A stretch of DNA of 64,000 nt from Terrabacter tumescens (GCF_014646815.1 NZ_BMNZ01000004.1:457103-521102), one strand, 5' to 3'; numbered from the stretch's first letter, positions 34,615 through 46,389 are shown. The notes: generated from the letters alone by a model not told the origin. Numbers and translations: made by a program.

Positions 34615-35931
34615 TCAGCGGCAGTGGGCGAGGCCCATGCGTAGCTTGAGGTCGACGACTCGGATGGCGGCGGTCTCCACCTGCTGGGCGAAGGCGGGGT
34701 TCGACTTCATCTTGCTGGTGATGGCGTCGTGCATGGCGGGGACGGTGCTCGGGCGGGCGGTCAGGGTGATGTCGCCGCCGGCCTGGATGAAGCGGGTGGC
34801 GCGCTCGCCGACGGGCACGGCGGCCACGGCCTTGGCCGCGCCCACGTCGTCGGTGATGACGACGCCGTCGTAGGAGAGCCGGTCGCGGAGCAGGTCGGTG
34901 ACGATGGGCTTGGAGAAGACCGCGTTGGTGCCCGGGTCGATGCGGCTGTAGATCGCCGAGCCCACCATGACGAGCTCCACCCCGTCCTGGATGCCGGTGC
35001 GGAACGGCTCGAGGTACGGGTCGTCGACGGTCGTCGTGCGGTCGGTGATGCCGCGCGCAGTGACGTCCGTGTTGCCGGTGATCCGGCCGATGCCGGGGAA
35101 GTGCTTGACCGTGGCGGCCACCCCGCCGGCGCGCATGCCGGCGAGGAAGGCGCCCACCATCCGGGAGACGCGCTCGGGGTCGCTGGAGAACTGGCGGTCG
35201 TACTGGCCGATCGGTCCGTTGGCGCGACCGATCGAGGTCGGGACGGTGTCGGCGACCGGCGCGAGGTTGACGTTGATGCCCGCCGTGCGCAGCTGGTTGG
35301 CCCACCGTGTCGCGTCGGCGGTCAGCGCACCCGGCGAGCTCTGGTCCTGGACGCGGGCCGACGGCATACGGCTGAAGCCGTCGCCGCGCAGCTGCTGCAC
35401 GGCCCCACCCTCCTGGTCGGCGGCGACGAGCAGCCCGAGGCCCGCGGTGTCCTCGGCCGACGCGAGGGAGGACAGGTGCCGCGTCGTCCGGCGGACGCTG
35501 TCGGAGCCGCCGGTCCAGCCGCCGAGCAGGATGACGCCGCCGAGGTGGCGTCGCGCCACGAGGGCGTCGAGGCTGGTACGGCTCGCGCCGTTGTCGAGCC
35601 CGACCATGAGCAGCTGCCCGGCGCGCTCGCCGGCGTCCATGCGCGCGACGAGGTCCGGCGCGCACGAGGAGGGTGTCGTCGGCGGCTTCGTCGTGGTGGC
35701 CGAGCTCGGGGTCGAAGGGGTGCCGCTGCTCGTCGAGGTGCTCGTCGAGGTGCTCGCCCCGGTGGTGGGGACGGTGGAGGTGGCTGTCGGGGGTTGCGCC
35801 GTGGTCCCGGGGGCCGAGGGCCCGGCGGCCGGTGGGGTCGTCGAGCACGCGGCGAGTGCCGTCACGGCAGCCGCGAGCACCGTCCAGCTCGGCGTGGACG
35901 GGCGGCGGCGTCGGGTCGGGCTCTGGCGCAT
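34615..35931 (-). CDS. Glycoside hydrolase family 3 lipoprotein (beta-N-acetylhexosaminidase-like)
   Basis: Predicted extracellular N-acetylglucosaminidase of 438 aa acting on peptidoglycan fragments or other glycans. It has a lipoprotein signal (AAAVTALAAC, Cys near 29), a Thr/Ser/Pro-rich linker of about 60 residues, then a NagZ-type barrel: GVILLGGW, DQEGGAVQQL, KHFPGIG with the conserved Lys-His, and TDDVGA with the likely nucleophile Asp. The loop SGITDRTTT region has the GNTDVTARG variant rather than the longer NagZ His loop. The gene interrupts the order tsaD-groES found in relatives. Confidence 0.88.
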   Translation of the reverse strand: MRQSPTRRRRPSTPSWTVLAAAVTALAACSTTPPAAGPSAPGTTAQPPTATSTVPTTGASTSTSTSTSSGTPSTPSSATTTKPPTTPSSCAPDLVARMDAGERAGQLLMVGLDNGASRTSLDALVARRHLGGVILLGGWTGGSDSVRRTTRHLSSLASAEDTAGLGLLVAADQEGGAVQQLRGDGFSRMPSARVQDQSSPGALTADATRWANQLRTAGINVNLAPVADTVPTSIGRANGPIGQYDRQFSSDPERVSRMVGAFLAGMRAGGVAATVKHFPGIGRITGNTDVTARGITDRTTTVDDPYLEPFRTGIQDGVELVMVGSAIYSRIDPGTNAVFSKPIVTDLLRDRLSYDGVVITDDVGAAKAVAAVPVGERATRFIQAGGDITLTARPSTVPAMHDAITSKMKSNPAFAQQVETAAIRVVDLKLRMGLAHCR

Positions 35932-36004
35932 CGTTCGAGCCTATCCCCGACGGGTCCGAGCGCCCTGCGCCGTGGTGCGAGCCGGTGCGCGCGGGGCGAG
36001 CCGG

Positions 36005-36010
36005 TACGTT
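36005..36010 (+). promoter_or_regulatory. -10 box TACGTT of the nucleoside hydrolase gene, 6 nt before GTG
   Basis: TACGTT ends 6 nt before GTG 36017, with no ribosome site, so the mRNA is probably leaderless. The site lies in the 85-bp divergent region with the GH3 gene. Confidence 0.5.
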
Positions 36011-36016
36011 GCCGCT

Positions 36017-37006
36017 GTGACGACTGAACCCACTCCCGTCGTGCTCGACGTCGACACCGGTGTCGACGACGCGTGCGCGCTGCTCCTCGCCGCCCTGCAC
36101 CCCTCACTCGACCTGCGTGCCGTCTCCTGTGTCGGGGGCAACGCGCCCGTCGACGACGTCGTGCGCAACACCCTCCTCGTCCTCGAAACGGCTGGCCGCA
36201 CCGACGTGCCCGTCGCGCGCGGCGCCGAACGCCCCCTGCTCGAGACTCCTGTCGATGCCCGACACGTGCACGGCGACGACGGCATGGCCGACCTCGGATG
36301 GGGCGCGGCCACCACGGCGACCGTCGACCCCCGACACGCGGTCGAGCTGCTCCGCGACGTCTGTCGCGAGGCCGCCGAGGCGGGCCGGCCGGTGACCCTC
36401 GTGCCGCTCGCACCCCTGACCAACATCGCGCTGCTGCTGCGCACCCACCCCGACGCGGCGCGAGGCATCTCGGAGATCGTCTTCATGGGCGGCGCCGCCA
36501 ACGTGGGCAACGCGACGGCCTCGGCCGAGTTCAACGTCTTCCACGACCCGGAGGCGGCAGCCATCACGCTCGATGCCGCCGCCGACCTCGGGATCCCGGT
36601 CACGATGTACGGGCTCGACGTCTTCTACGAGCCGGTCGTCGACCGGGCCGCCGCAGCCGAGCTCGTGGCCGTGGGTGGTCGTGGACCCGCCGAGCTCGGC
36701 GGGCGCCTCATGGACTTCCAGCGTGAGCGTCTCGGCGGCGAGCACGCCACGATCGGCGACGCCGGCGCGGTCTGCGCCGTCATCGACCGCGCCGCACTGC
36801 GCACCGAGACGCTGCCGCTACGCATCGAGCTCGCCGGCTCCTGGTCGCGCGGCCGGACCATCGTCGACCGGCGCGACTGGAGCGGGGCCATCGCGCACGA
36901 CCCGCACGGGGAGGCGCCGGTCCGTGTCGACGTCGCGCTCGGGGTGGACGGTGAGCGCTACTCCCGTCTCTGGCGCGACACCTTGCTCGGACGCGGGGAG
37001 CGCTGA
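36017..37006 (+). CDS. Inosine-uridine preferring nucleoside hydrolase family protein
   Basis: Hydrolyses ribonucleosides to base plus ribose. The 329-aa product has the calcium-binding Asp cluster VVLDVDTGVDDACALLLA at residues 8-25, VSCVGGNAPVDDVVRNT, and HGDDGMADLG; the mid-domain has FMGGAANVGNATASAEFNVF, with the Asn and Glu that bind ribose. The ATG of the ribokinase gene overlaps its stop, so liberated ribose would be phosphorylated directly: a two-step salvage pair. Confidence 0.92.
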   Translation: MTTEPTPVVLDVDTGVDDACALLLAALHPSLDLRAVSCVGGNAPVDDVVRNTLLVLETAGRTDVPVARGAERPLLETPVDARHVHGDDGMADLGWGAATTATVDPRHAVELLRDVCREAAEAGRPVTLVPLAPLTNIALLLRTHPDAARGISEIVFMGGAANVGNATASAEFNVFHDPEAAAITLDAAADLGIPVTMYGLDVFYEPVVDRAAAAELVAVGGRGPAELGGRLMDFQRERLGGEHATIGDAGAVCAVIDRAALRTETLPLRIELAGSWSRGRTIVDRRDWSGAIAHDPHGEAPVRVDVALGVDGERYSRLWRDTLLGRGER

Positions 37007-37839
37007 TGGGTCGCGTGGCCGTGCTCGGCTCGCTCAACGTCGACGTCGTGACGCTCGTCGAGCGGCACCCCGTCCCGGGGGAGACCGTCCTCGGCCGGGC
37101 CGGCGGACGCTACGCCGGGGGCAAGGGCGGCAACCAGGCCGCGGCCGCGGCCCGCGCCGGCGCGAGCCACGTGCAGATGCTCGCCCGGGTGGGGGACGAC
37201 GAGGCGGGTGCCGCCTACATGGAGCGGCTCGGAGCGCTCGGCGTCGACCCGTCTGCGGTGTCGACAAGCCACACCGCACCGACCGGCACGGCCCTCATCA
37301 CCGTCGACGAGGCCGGCGAGAACTCGATCATCGTCGTCGCCGGCGCCAACGCGGAGGCGGACCCGTCGCTGACCCAAGAGGCCGGTCGCCTCGGGCCCGG
37401 CGACGTCCTGCTCTGCTCGCTCGAGGTCGACCTCGGCACGGTCGCCGACGCGGCGCGCGCGGCCCGTGCGGCCGGTGCCCGCGTCGTCATCAACCTCGCC
37501 CCGTATGCCGGCCTGCCGCCCGACGTCATCGCGCTCGCCGACCCGGTCGTGGTCAACGAGTACGAGATGCGCCAGCTCGCGGACTCGGATCTGCTGCCCG
37601 GCTCGCTGCTCGTCACCTTCGGGGCAGCCGGGGCGCGGTGGGGGACCGACGGGGTCGACGGCATACAGGTGCCTGCAGGCGAGATCGGCGACACGGTCGG
37701 TGCGGGTGACGCCTTCTGCGGCGCGCTCGCGGCGGCGCTCGCCGACGGCGCTGACGCGCAGCGAGCGCTCGAGGCAGCCAACGAGGCGGGCGCGGCCGCC
37801 GTGCGCTGGGTCGGGGCCCAGCCGGACGCCGCCCTCTGA
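37006..37839 (+). CDS. rbsK: Ribokinase (PfkB family)
   Basis: Phosphorylates ribose to ribose-5-phosphate. The 277-aa product has the PfkB N-terminal signature GSLNVDVVTLVERHPVPGET, substrate-binding AGGKGGNQA near residue 42, and the catalytic GDTVGAGDAFCGAL near residue 232 with the base Asp. Overlaps the nucleoside hydrolase by 1 nt (TGATG). The coupling suggests ribose from nucleosides as substrate. Confidence 0.9.
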   Translation: MGRVAVLGSLNVDVVTLVERHPVPGETVLGRAGGRYAGGKGGNQAAAAARAGASHVQMLARVGDDEAGAAYMERLGALGVDPSAVSTSHTAPTGTALITVDEAGENSIIVVAGANAEADPSLTQEAGRLGPGDVLLCSLEVDLGTVADAARAARAAGARVVINLAPYAGLPPDVIALADPVVVNEYEMRQLADSDLLPGSLLVTFGAAGARWGTDGVDGIQVPAGEIGDTVGAGDAFCGALAAALADGADAQRALEAANEAGAAAVRWVGAQPDAAL

Positions 37840-37861
37840 GGCCGCGTTGTGTACCTTGTGT

Positions 37862-37882
37862 GTTACGTAACCGTAGGGTTAC
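37862..37882. promoter_or_regulatory. Overlapping palindromes upstream of the SRPBCC gene
   Basis: GTTACGTAAC (37862-37871) is a perfect 10-bp palindrome, and GTAACC (37867-37872) pairs with GGTTAC (37877-37882) across GTAG. They lie 49 bp before the ATG and share half-site bases (GTAACC) with the trhA operator. A TetR- or ArsR-type regulator would bind such a site; none is encoded beside it. Confidence 0.55.
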
Positions 37883-37930
37883 CCTGAGCGGACGCACCCG
37901 GCACCCGCGGGTCGAGGACAGGAGCAGGGG

Positions 37931-38428
37931 ATGGGCGAGCTGATGCAGGTGCTGGGCCGGATCGAGCGCGGCAGTGACGGTGACGAGACCGTGGCGGTGG
38001 TCTTCGACCGGCACTACGCCACGACGCCCGAGGACCTGTGGCAGGCATGCACCGACCCCGACCGGCTGGCCCGCTGGTTCGCTCCCGTGTCGGGGGACCT
38101 GCGGCCCGGCGGTCGCTTCACCATCCACTTCGACGACGCCGACACCCCGCAGTGCCGCGTCCTCACCTGCAAGGCGCCGACGCGACTGGTGTGGGAGTGG
38201 CCCGTCGGTGGGGTCGCGTCCGTCGTCACCGCCGAGGTGGCGGCCGACGGCGAGGGCGCGCGGCTCCTCCTGCGCCACGAGCGGCTGACGTCCGCGCAGG
38301 TCGCCGGGTATGCCGCCGGCTGGGACACCTACGTCCGCCGCCTCGAGGCCGACGTTGCCGGCAACGCCCTGCCCGACTGGGGCGACACCTGGAGTGCTCT
38401 GCACGCGCTGTACGCCGCAGCCCGCTGA
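37931..38428 (+). CDS. SRPBCC/AHSA1-family protein
   Basis: A 165-aa single-domain START-like protein. The AHSA1 pattern is clear: TTPEDLWQACTDPDRLARWFAPV near the N-terminus, then a hydrophobic cavity fold and GWDTYVRRLEADV near the C-terminus. These proteins bind hydrophobic ligands or act with ArsR-type regulators; ligand unknown. AGGAGCAGGGG precedes the ATG. Confidence 0.85.
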   Translation: MGELMQVLGRIERGSDGDETVAVVFDRHYATTPEDLWQACTDPDRLARWFAPVSGDLRPGGRFTIHFDDADTPQCRVLTCKAPTRLVWEWPVGGVASVVTAEVAADGEGARLLLRHERLTSAQVAGYAAGWDTYVRRLEADVAGNALPDWGDTWSALHALYAAAR

Positions 38429-38614
38429 GCCGGCGCGGTACCTGGCCGGCCACTGGGCCCGAGGGCCGTGGCGTCCGGCGCCGGGAGCGGCATCGGCGGC
38501 GGGCAGCGTGCGCTGGAAGGTCACGTCGCCCGGTTACCGCCCGCCGACGCTCCACGCCGCGAGCGGCGGCGGGCGCGGCGGTCACCGCGGTCACAGGAGC
38601 GAGCAGTGACCGAG

Positions 38615-39856
38615 TCAGGCGGGAGTGACGACGAGGGCGACCTGGCTGCCGCCGATCCGGGTCAGCACGAGCGTCGCCTCGGAGCCGCCCTTGCCGCGTC
38701 CGGTCATCTTCAGCTGGCGACGCAGCAGGTCGGCGTCGAGGGTGACGCCGCGCTTCTTGATCGTCACGCGGTCGTGGCCGTGGTCGCGCAGCCAGCGGGC
38801 GAGGCGCTTGGTCGACAGCGGCATGGCCTCGTCCACGCGGAAACGCCGCGCCCACGGCAGCTCCCGGGACCGCGCGCTCGTGACGTAGCCGACCCCGGCC
38901 GCCAGCTCGGCGCCGTCGACGGCGGCGACGAGCGCGCCGGTCAGCCCGGCCCGGATGACGGCGCGGTCCGGCTCGTAGAGCCACTCGCCGAGCTCGGCCA
39001 CCGACGTCAGTCCCGGCTGTCCGCTGCCGTCCGCGGCGTCGGCCTCGGTGACGACGGACGTCGAGCTCTCGGTGCACACGGCGGCGGTGCGGCCGACGGT
39101 CGCCACGAGCGGTCCCCACCACACGGCGCACTCGAGCACCTCGCCGTGCCACGAGGTCCACTGCGCCTCGGCGCCGCGGGGGACCGAGCCGTGCGGGAAG
39201 GCGGGGGAGAGCTTGGCCCCGGTCGCCGGGACCTGCTCGGCGAAGGCGAGCACCTGCGACCAGGACGGCGAGATCGCGTCGAGCGAGAAGACGCGCTTGG
39301 TGCGGCCGGTGATGTCGGCGACCCCCGTGACGCGGCGGGCCGGGTCGAGCCACAGGCCGAGGTGGCGACGGCCCTCACCATGCGGCAGGCGTACGTCCTC
39401 GGCGAGCCCGTGCGTCACCCGGGCGGACGGCCAGTGGCGCAGGTTCACGGCGGCGACGCGGGCCGTCGTGTCGTCGGCGTCGACGGCGTGGACCGTGAGG
39501 TCGAGGCCCGCGAAGGCCATCGCGTCGGCGCCCAGCCCGCAGCCGAGGTCGTAGACGTCGCGGACGCCGGCCGCGGCATACCGGTGCGCGTGGCGGGCGG
39601 CGATCGCGAGCCGGCTCGCCTGCTCGAGCCCGTCGGGGGTGAAGAGCATCCCGGCGGCGAAGTCCCCGAACTTGTCGGCGCCCCTGGCGCGCAGCCGCGA
39701 CTGGGTCATGGCCGCGGCGACGAGGTCGGGCGCGAAGCCCGCCTCGCGCAGGCGTCCCTGCAGGTGCAGCGACTCGCCCTCGTCGTAGGGCGGCAGCGAC
39801 TGGAGCAGCGCCCAGCCCTCACCTGCGGAGAGGCGATCGACCATGGCAGCGTCCAT
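38615..39856 (-). CDS. Class I SAM-dependent methyltransferase with THUMP-like C-terminal domain
   Basis: A 413-aa protein. The SAM-binding motif VYDLGCGLGADAMAFAG lies near residue 105, followed by the acidic motif VHAVDADDTT. The C-terminal domain (about 290-413: GYVTSARSRELPWARRF, HDRVTIKKRGV) matches the THUMP-like family, suggesting an RNA target. ATG 39856 was chosen because GAGG lies 9 nt upstream; an ATG 9 nt earlier is too near it. It is divergent from groES and shares the CIRCE region, so it may be affected by HrcA. Confidence 0.85.
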   Translation of the reverse strand: MDAAMVDRLSAGEGWALLQSLPPYDEGESLHLQGRLREAGFAPDLVAAAMTQSRLRARGADKFGDFAAGMLFTPDGLEQASRLAIAARHAHRYAAAGVRDVYDLGCGLGADAMAFAGLDLTVHAVDADDTTARVAAVNLRHWPSARVTHGLAEDVRLPHGEGRRHLGLWLDPARRVTGVADITGRTKRVFSLDAISPSWSQVLAFAEQVPATGAKLSPAFPHGSVPRGAEAQWTSWHGEVLECAVWWGPLVATVGRTAAVCTESSTSVVTEADAADGSGQPGLTSVAELGEWLYEPDRAVIRAGLTGALVAAVDGAELAAGVGYVTSARSRELPWARRFRVDEAMPLSTKRLARWLRDHGHDRVTIKKRGVTLDADLLRRQLKMTGRGKGGSEATLVLTRIGGSQVALVVTPA

Positions 39857-39883
39857 GGAAGCCATCCTCGCAGCCGACGAGTG

Positions 39884-39910
39884 TTGGCACTCGACTTGAC
39901 CGAGTGCTAA
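39884..39910. promoter_or_regulatory. CIRCE element 1 (HrcA operator) upstream of groES
   Basis: TTGGCACTC (39884-39892), a 9-bp spacer and GAGTGCTAA (39902-39910) match the CIRCE consensus with one change. It covers the -35 box, as expected for repression by HrcA. Confidence 0.93.
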
Positions 39911-39925
39911 CGGCATACCTAGATT
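39896..39925 (+). promoter_or_regulatory. groES promoter
   Basis: TTGACC (39896-39901), 18-bp spacer, TAGATT (39920-39925). The -35 lies inside CIRCE 1, and CIRCE 2 lies just downstream of the -10. Confidence 0.8.
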
Positions 39926-39933
39926 TCTTCTTG

Positions 39934-39960
39934 TTGGCACTCTCGACCTGAAAGTGCCAG
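39934..39960. promoter_or_regulatory. CIRCE element 2 (imperfect) upstream of groES
   Basis: TTGGCACTC (39934-39942), a 9-bp spacer and AAGTGCCAG (39952-39960) form a weaker CIRCE whose right arm differs at its two outer positions. Centre-to-centre distance from element 1 is 50 bp. Confidence 0.8.
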
Positions 39961-40061
39961 CGCCCTCATCGAGGGAGGTCGACCCCCGCGACGGCGGCCA
40001 GCCTCGAAGAGCCCACAGTCCGTAGTCAGTTTCCGACTGTCCCGAAGGGAAGGTCACCACC

Positions 40062-40358
40062 GTGTCGGTTTCCATCAAGCCGCTCGAAGACCGCATCGTC
40101 GTCAAGTCCCTCGAGGCCGAGCAGACCACTGCGTCCGGCCTCGTCATCCCGGACACGGCCAAGGAGAAGCCGCAGGAGGGCGAGGTCCTCGCTGTCGGCC
40201 CCGGCCGCTTCAACGACACCGGCACCGAGCGCGTCCCGCTCGACGTCAAGGTCGGCGACAAGGTCATCTACAGCAAGTACGGCGGCACCGAGGTCAAGTA
40301 CGGCGGCGAGGAGTACCTCATCCTCTCCGCGCGCGACGTCCTCGCCATCGTCGGCTGA
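40062..40358 (+). CDS. groES: Co-chaperonin GroES
   Basis: Heptameric lid of the GroEL chamber, 98 aa. It has [26 protein letters not shown] at the start, including the mobile loop, and [24 protein letters not shown] at the end. GTG 40062 follows AAGGGAAGG. Control by HrcA through two CIRCE elements is well supported. Confidence 0.97.
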   Translation: MSVSIKPLEDRIVVKSLEAEQTTASGLVIPDTAKEKPQEGEVLAVGPGRFNDTGTERVPLDVKVGDKVIYSKYGGTEVKYGGEEYLILSARDVLAIVG

Positions 40359-40379
40359 CCCAAGCCGTATGCCGTGACC

Positions 40380-40417
40380 GCACCCCGGTGAGCCCCATCG
40401 GGGTCTCGCCGGGGTGC
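40380..40417 (+). terminator. Hairpin between groES and groEL, possible attenuator or processing site
   Basis: GCACCCCGG (40380-40388) pairs with CCGGGGTGC (40409-40417), with an inner CCCC/GGGG stem. It lies 21 nt after groES and may reduce read-through or mark mRNA cleavage. A TTGACC at 40424-40429 just after it hints at an extra groEL promoter, without a clear -10. Confidence 0.55.
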
Positions 40418-40452
40418 GTCTCGTTTGACCCGGGTCTGCCCGGAATCCCTAA

Positions 40453-42099
<1,647 letters not shown>

Positions 42100-42162
42100 C
42101 CGACGCCGCCACGCGGCATACGGCACGGCGTCCTGACGGGCGCCGCGTCGGCCACGGCAACA

Positions 42163-42203
42163 GCAGCAAGGGCCGCTCCCCGGTGGGGAGCGGCCCTTGC
42201 TGC
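42163..42203 (+). terminator. Strong hairpin terminator of groEL
   Basis: A perfect 19-bp stem with a 3-nt loop (GGT); the left arm is 42163-42181 and the right arm 42185-42203, core GGGCCGCTCCCC/GGGGAGCGGCCC. The groEL and whiB genes converge on it. Confidence 0.92.
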
Positions 42204-42289
42204 GCTCGGCCTCCGCGACCCCGTCGTGTCTCGCGGGTGGGCCGAGTGGCTCGTGCCGCCGGCGACGTGTGCCGGCGGACGTCAGGGGG

Positions 42290-42577
42290 TCAGGACGCCT
42301 GCTGGATGCCGTCGTAGAGAACCTCGCGCTCGGCCTCGGTCAAGCCGCCCCAGACGCCGTAGGGCTCACGGACCTCGAGGGCGTGGGAGCGGCACTGGGT
42401 CAGCACCGGGCAGGCGGCGCAGACGGCCTTGGCCTGCGCGTCACGGTTGCGGCGGCGAGGTCCACGCTCGCCCTCGGGGTGGAAGAAGACCTCGGGGCTG
42501 ACGCCTCGGCAGGCCCCGTCCAGCTGCCAGTCCCACAGGTCGGCAACCGGTCCGGGCAGGCGGGTGATCTCGGCCAT
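42290..42577 (-). CDS. WhiB-family iron-sulfur transcriptional regulator
   Basis: A 95-aa redox- or NO-sensing [4Fe-4S] regulator that binds the principal sigma factor. The four cluster ligands are Cys23, Cys53, Cys56 and Cys62 (C-x2-C-x5-C spacing), followed by the GVWGG turn. The sequence FFHPEGERG and HALEVREPYGVWGGLTE, and the neighbourhood (groEL on one side, sigma factor on the other), place it with WhiB3/WhiD. ATG 42577 gives the usual length; an upstream ATG at 42640 adds an unsupported 21 residues. Confidence 0.93.
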   Translation of the reverse strand: MAEITRLPGPVADLWDWQLDGACRGVSPEVFFHPEGERGPRRRNRDAQAKAVCAACPVLTQCRSHALEVREPYGVWGGLTEAEREVLYDGIQQAS

Positions 42578-42721
42578 GAACTCGTCTCTCGGTGGGGCGG
42601 GGTTGCCGCCGTGTCGTACCGGCCCCTCGGTGCACGACATGAGTGCGGGACCGCGGAATTGACGCTAACCGGGCGCGCGATCACGGATAAAGAGCGGAAT
42701 CTTAAGGACTTGTTCAAGAAT

Positions 42722-42737
42722 TGCCATCCGGATGGCA
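42722..42737. promoter_or_regulatory. Perfect 16-bp palindrome between whiB and the sigma factor gene
   Basis: TGCCATCC-GGATGGCA is a perfect dyad without spacer, 145 bp upstream of the whiB start and 149 bp upstream of the sigma factor start. It lies in a locally AT-rich stretch (42680-42730), so it is a likely operator in the divergent promoter region. The regulator is unknown. Confidence 0.6.
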
Positions 42738-42885
42738 TGCTCGTTCCCGAAGGGACATTCGGACCATCGCACTCGTCCCCGAGGTAGACGTCGCACTAGC
42801 ATGGGTGCGCTCCGGCGAGGGTTGACCGGGGCGCAGACGACGGCGTCGCCAGCACATTCGACAGTTCGGGGGGACGACGACTCTC

Positions 42886-43518
42886 ATGGGTCTTGGGTGG
42901 TCCACACACACCGGCGTAACGCCGGGTGGTGTTGGCGCGATGGAGCGGATGGACGCTCCATCGCTTCGTGAGCTTGCGGCGCTCGCCGCGCGTGACTCCA
43001 ACGCGCGCGACGTGCTCCTCGCCCGTGTCAGGGACATGGCTCTGCGGTACTCCCGCGTCCGCCTCGGCCGCTTCGGAGCCGAGGACACTGCCCAGGACGT
43101 CGCTCAGGAGGTGTGCATGGCTGTCGTGACGGCTCTGCCGACCTACGAGGAGCGCGGCCTGCCCTTCGAGGCCTTCGTCTACACCATCACCTCACGCAAG
43201 CTCGCTGACGCGCAGCGGGCCGCGATGCGTGGCCCGGCACCTGTCGCGGACCTGCCCGACGGCCCCGACGACGGGCCCTCGCCCGAGTCCGTGGCCGTGA
43301 TGCGCGACGACGCCGCCACCGCGATGGCGCTCATGCAGCAGCTCCCCGCCCAGCAGCGCGAGATCCTCACCCTGCGCGTGGCCGTCGGGATGAGCACCGA
43401 CGAGACCGCGGCTGCCCTCGGCATGTCCGCCGGCGCCGTGCGCGTGGCCCAGCACCGGGCCCTGACCAAGCTGCGGGCCATGATCGCCGCCAGCACCGGT
43501 GCGGGTGACGTGGCATGA
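42886..43518 (+). CDS. ECF-like RNA polymerase sigma factor (SigD/ShbA type)
   Basis: Directs RNA polymerase to a specific promoter set. Up to 210 aa: region 2 is at about 45-115 (DTAQDVAQEVCMAVVTALPT, FVYTITSRKLADAQR) and region 4 at about 145-205 (LPAQQREILTLRVAVGMSTD, SAGAVRVAQHRALTKLR). The place before guaB matches sigD of M. tuberculosis and shbA of Streptomyces. The start is uncertain; ATGs at 42940 and 42949 would shorten the leader by 18-21 residues. A 4-nt overlap couples it to the anti-sigma gene. Confidence 0.9.
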   Translation: MGLGWSTHTGVTPGGVGAMERMDAPSLRELAALAARDSNARDVLLARVRDMALRYSRVRLGRFGAEDTAQDVAQEVCMAVVTALPTYEERGLPFEAFVYTITSRKLADAQRAAMRGPAPVADLPDGPDDGPSPESVAVMRDDAATAMALMQQLPAQQREILTLRVAVGMSTDETAAALGMSAGAVRVAQHRALTKLRAMIAASTGAGDVA

Positions 43519-44771
43519 ACGACCTGTCTCCCATGAGCGACCTCATCGCCGACGACCTCTTCCTCGACCGGCTGGCTGGTCGGGTCGACGCCGGCTCCGA
43601 GCCCCTCGCCGGCCTGCTCGGCGCCCTCGCGACGCAGGCGGACACCCCGCTGCCGTCCCGCACCGGGCGCCGGCGCATCTCCAACAAGCACCGCTACCTC
43701 GGCGCCTTCGCGGTCCTCGCGGTCGCGGCCTCCGGCGCAGGGGTCGCAGCGGCCGTCACCCTGCCGGCCAACGGCCCGAGCCAGGCCGACCGAGCACGCA
43801 TCGTCAAGCTGATGGACGACAGCGCCCGCAGCGACGCCCCGAGCGCGCTGCTGAGCCGCCTCGGCCTGCCGCAGACCTCCCGCAGCGCGCAGGCCCAGGG
43901 GCTCGTCCTCGTCCGTCGCGCGGACGGCTCCATCGTGCTCGTCCCGGCCGCCGTGGCGGCCGCGCAGCGCCAGGCGGTCGCGGCCGGCGCCACCCTCGTC
44001 CCCGGTGCCGTCCCGGGCGTGCCCGGCACCGAGCAGGCCGCGGGTGGCCGGCCGGGCGACCCCGGTCAGCCCGGCAGCGGCACCAACGGCCTGGCCCAGG
44101 GCGGCAACGGCCAGGCGGGCAACGGCCAGGGCGGCAACGGCCAGACCGGCACCGAGGGCACGACGACCGACCAGGGTGACCAGGGCGCCACCCAGACCGG
44201 CACCCCGCCGGGCACCAACAACGGCAAGAAGCCGGCGGGCGGGACCAAGGGCGGCAAGAAGCCCACGCCGTCGGTCACACCGACCCCGACGGAGCCGCCC
44301 TCCTCGACGAACCAGCTCGTGGCGCCCCAGACGACGCTCGCCCCCTCGACCACGGCCAGGACCAGCACGAACACGACGTCCAAGGCCACCCCCACGGCCG
44401 CCCCCAAGGCGACCCCCAAGGCCAAGGTGCGCGGGACCGCCCCCGGGTCGACCGGAGCGTCCGGGTCGACGAGCGACTCGGTCTCGACGGACCCGAACGG
44501 GTCGAGCGCGCCGCAGGACCAGACGGCCCCCGGGTCCTCGGCCGGGACCGGTGGCTCGGGCAGCGCTGCCTCGGACCCCGGCAAGGCCTCGGGCAACGGT
44601 TCGGGCAACGGTTCGGGCAAGGGCTCGAGCAGCGCCGCAGGCGGCGGCAGCGGCACCGGTGCGGTCGGCTCGCTCGTCGACGGTGTCGTCTCCGACATCC
44701 TCCCGGGCGTCGTCCCCGCCGACCCTGCCGACTCTGCCACGCCTCGCGCCGCCGGCCGTACCAGCCCCTGA
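43515..44771 (+). CDS. Single-pass membrane anti-sigma factor (RsdA-like)
   Basis: The 418-aa product has a cytoplasmic N-terminus of about 60 residues (DDLFLDRLAGRVDAGSEPLA), which should bind the sigma factor, then one transmembrane helix near 62-82 (YLGAFAVLAVAASGAGVAAAV). The outside part has about 330 residues of Gly/Asn, Pro/Thr and Ser-rich low complexity, with tandem GGNGQ(A/T) and SGNG units. The coupling with the sigma gene matches RsdA (Rv3413c). The long flexible exterior may contact the cell wall or be a substrate for regulated proteolysis. Confidence 0.85.
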   Translation: MNDLSPMSDLIADDLFLDRLAGRVDAGSEPLAGLLGALATQADTPLPSRTGRRRISNKHRYLGAFAVLAVAASGAGVAAAVTLPANGPSQADRARIVKLMDDSARSDAPSALLSRLGLPQTSRSAQAQGLVLVRRADGSIVLVPAAVAAAQRQAVAAGATLVPGAVPGVPGTEQAAGGRPGDPGQPGSGTNGLAQGGNGQAGNGQGGNGQTGTEGTTTDQGDQGATQTGTPPGTNNGKKPAGGTKGGKKPTPSVTPTPTEPPSSTNQLVAPQTTLAPSTTARTSTNTTSKATPTAAPKATPKAKVRGTAPGSTGASGSTSDSVSTDPNGSSAPQDQTAPGSSAGTGGSGSAASDPGKASGNGSGNGSGKGSSSAAGGGSGTGAVGSLVDGVVSDILPGVVPADPADSATPRAAGRTSP

Positions 44772-44801
44772 CGCGCGTTCGGAGGCGCTGCCGGGAGCCC
44801 G

Positions 44802-46331
<1,530 letters not shown>

Positions 46332-46342
46332 GCCCACCCCAC

Positions 46343-46389
46343 GATGACGTATACCGTCCCGCCGACTCGGCGGGACGGCATACGTCATC
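46343..46389. terminator. Long hairpin terminator after guaB, containing a GGCATAC motif
   Basis: Arms 46343-46365 and 46367-46389 pair over 23 positions with one mismatch (ATACC against GGCAT), core CCGTCCCGCC/GGCGGGACGG. It lies between converging genes. The right arm includes GGCATAC at 46377, so the repeated heptamer is part of this structure. Confidence 0.88.
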
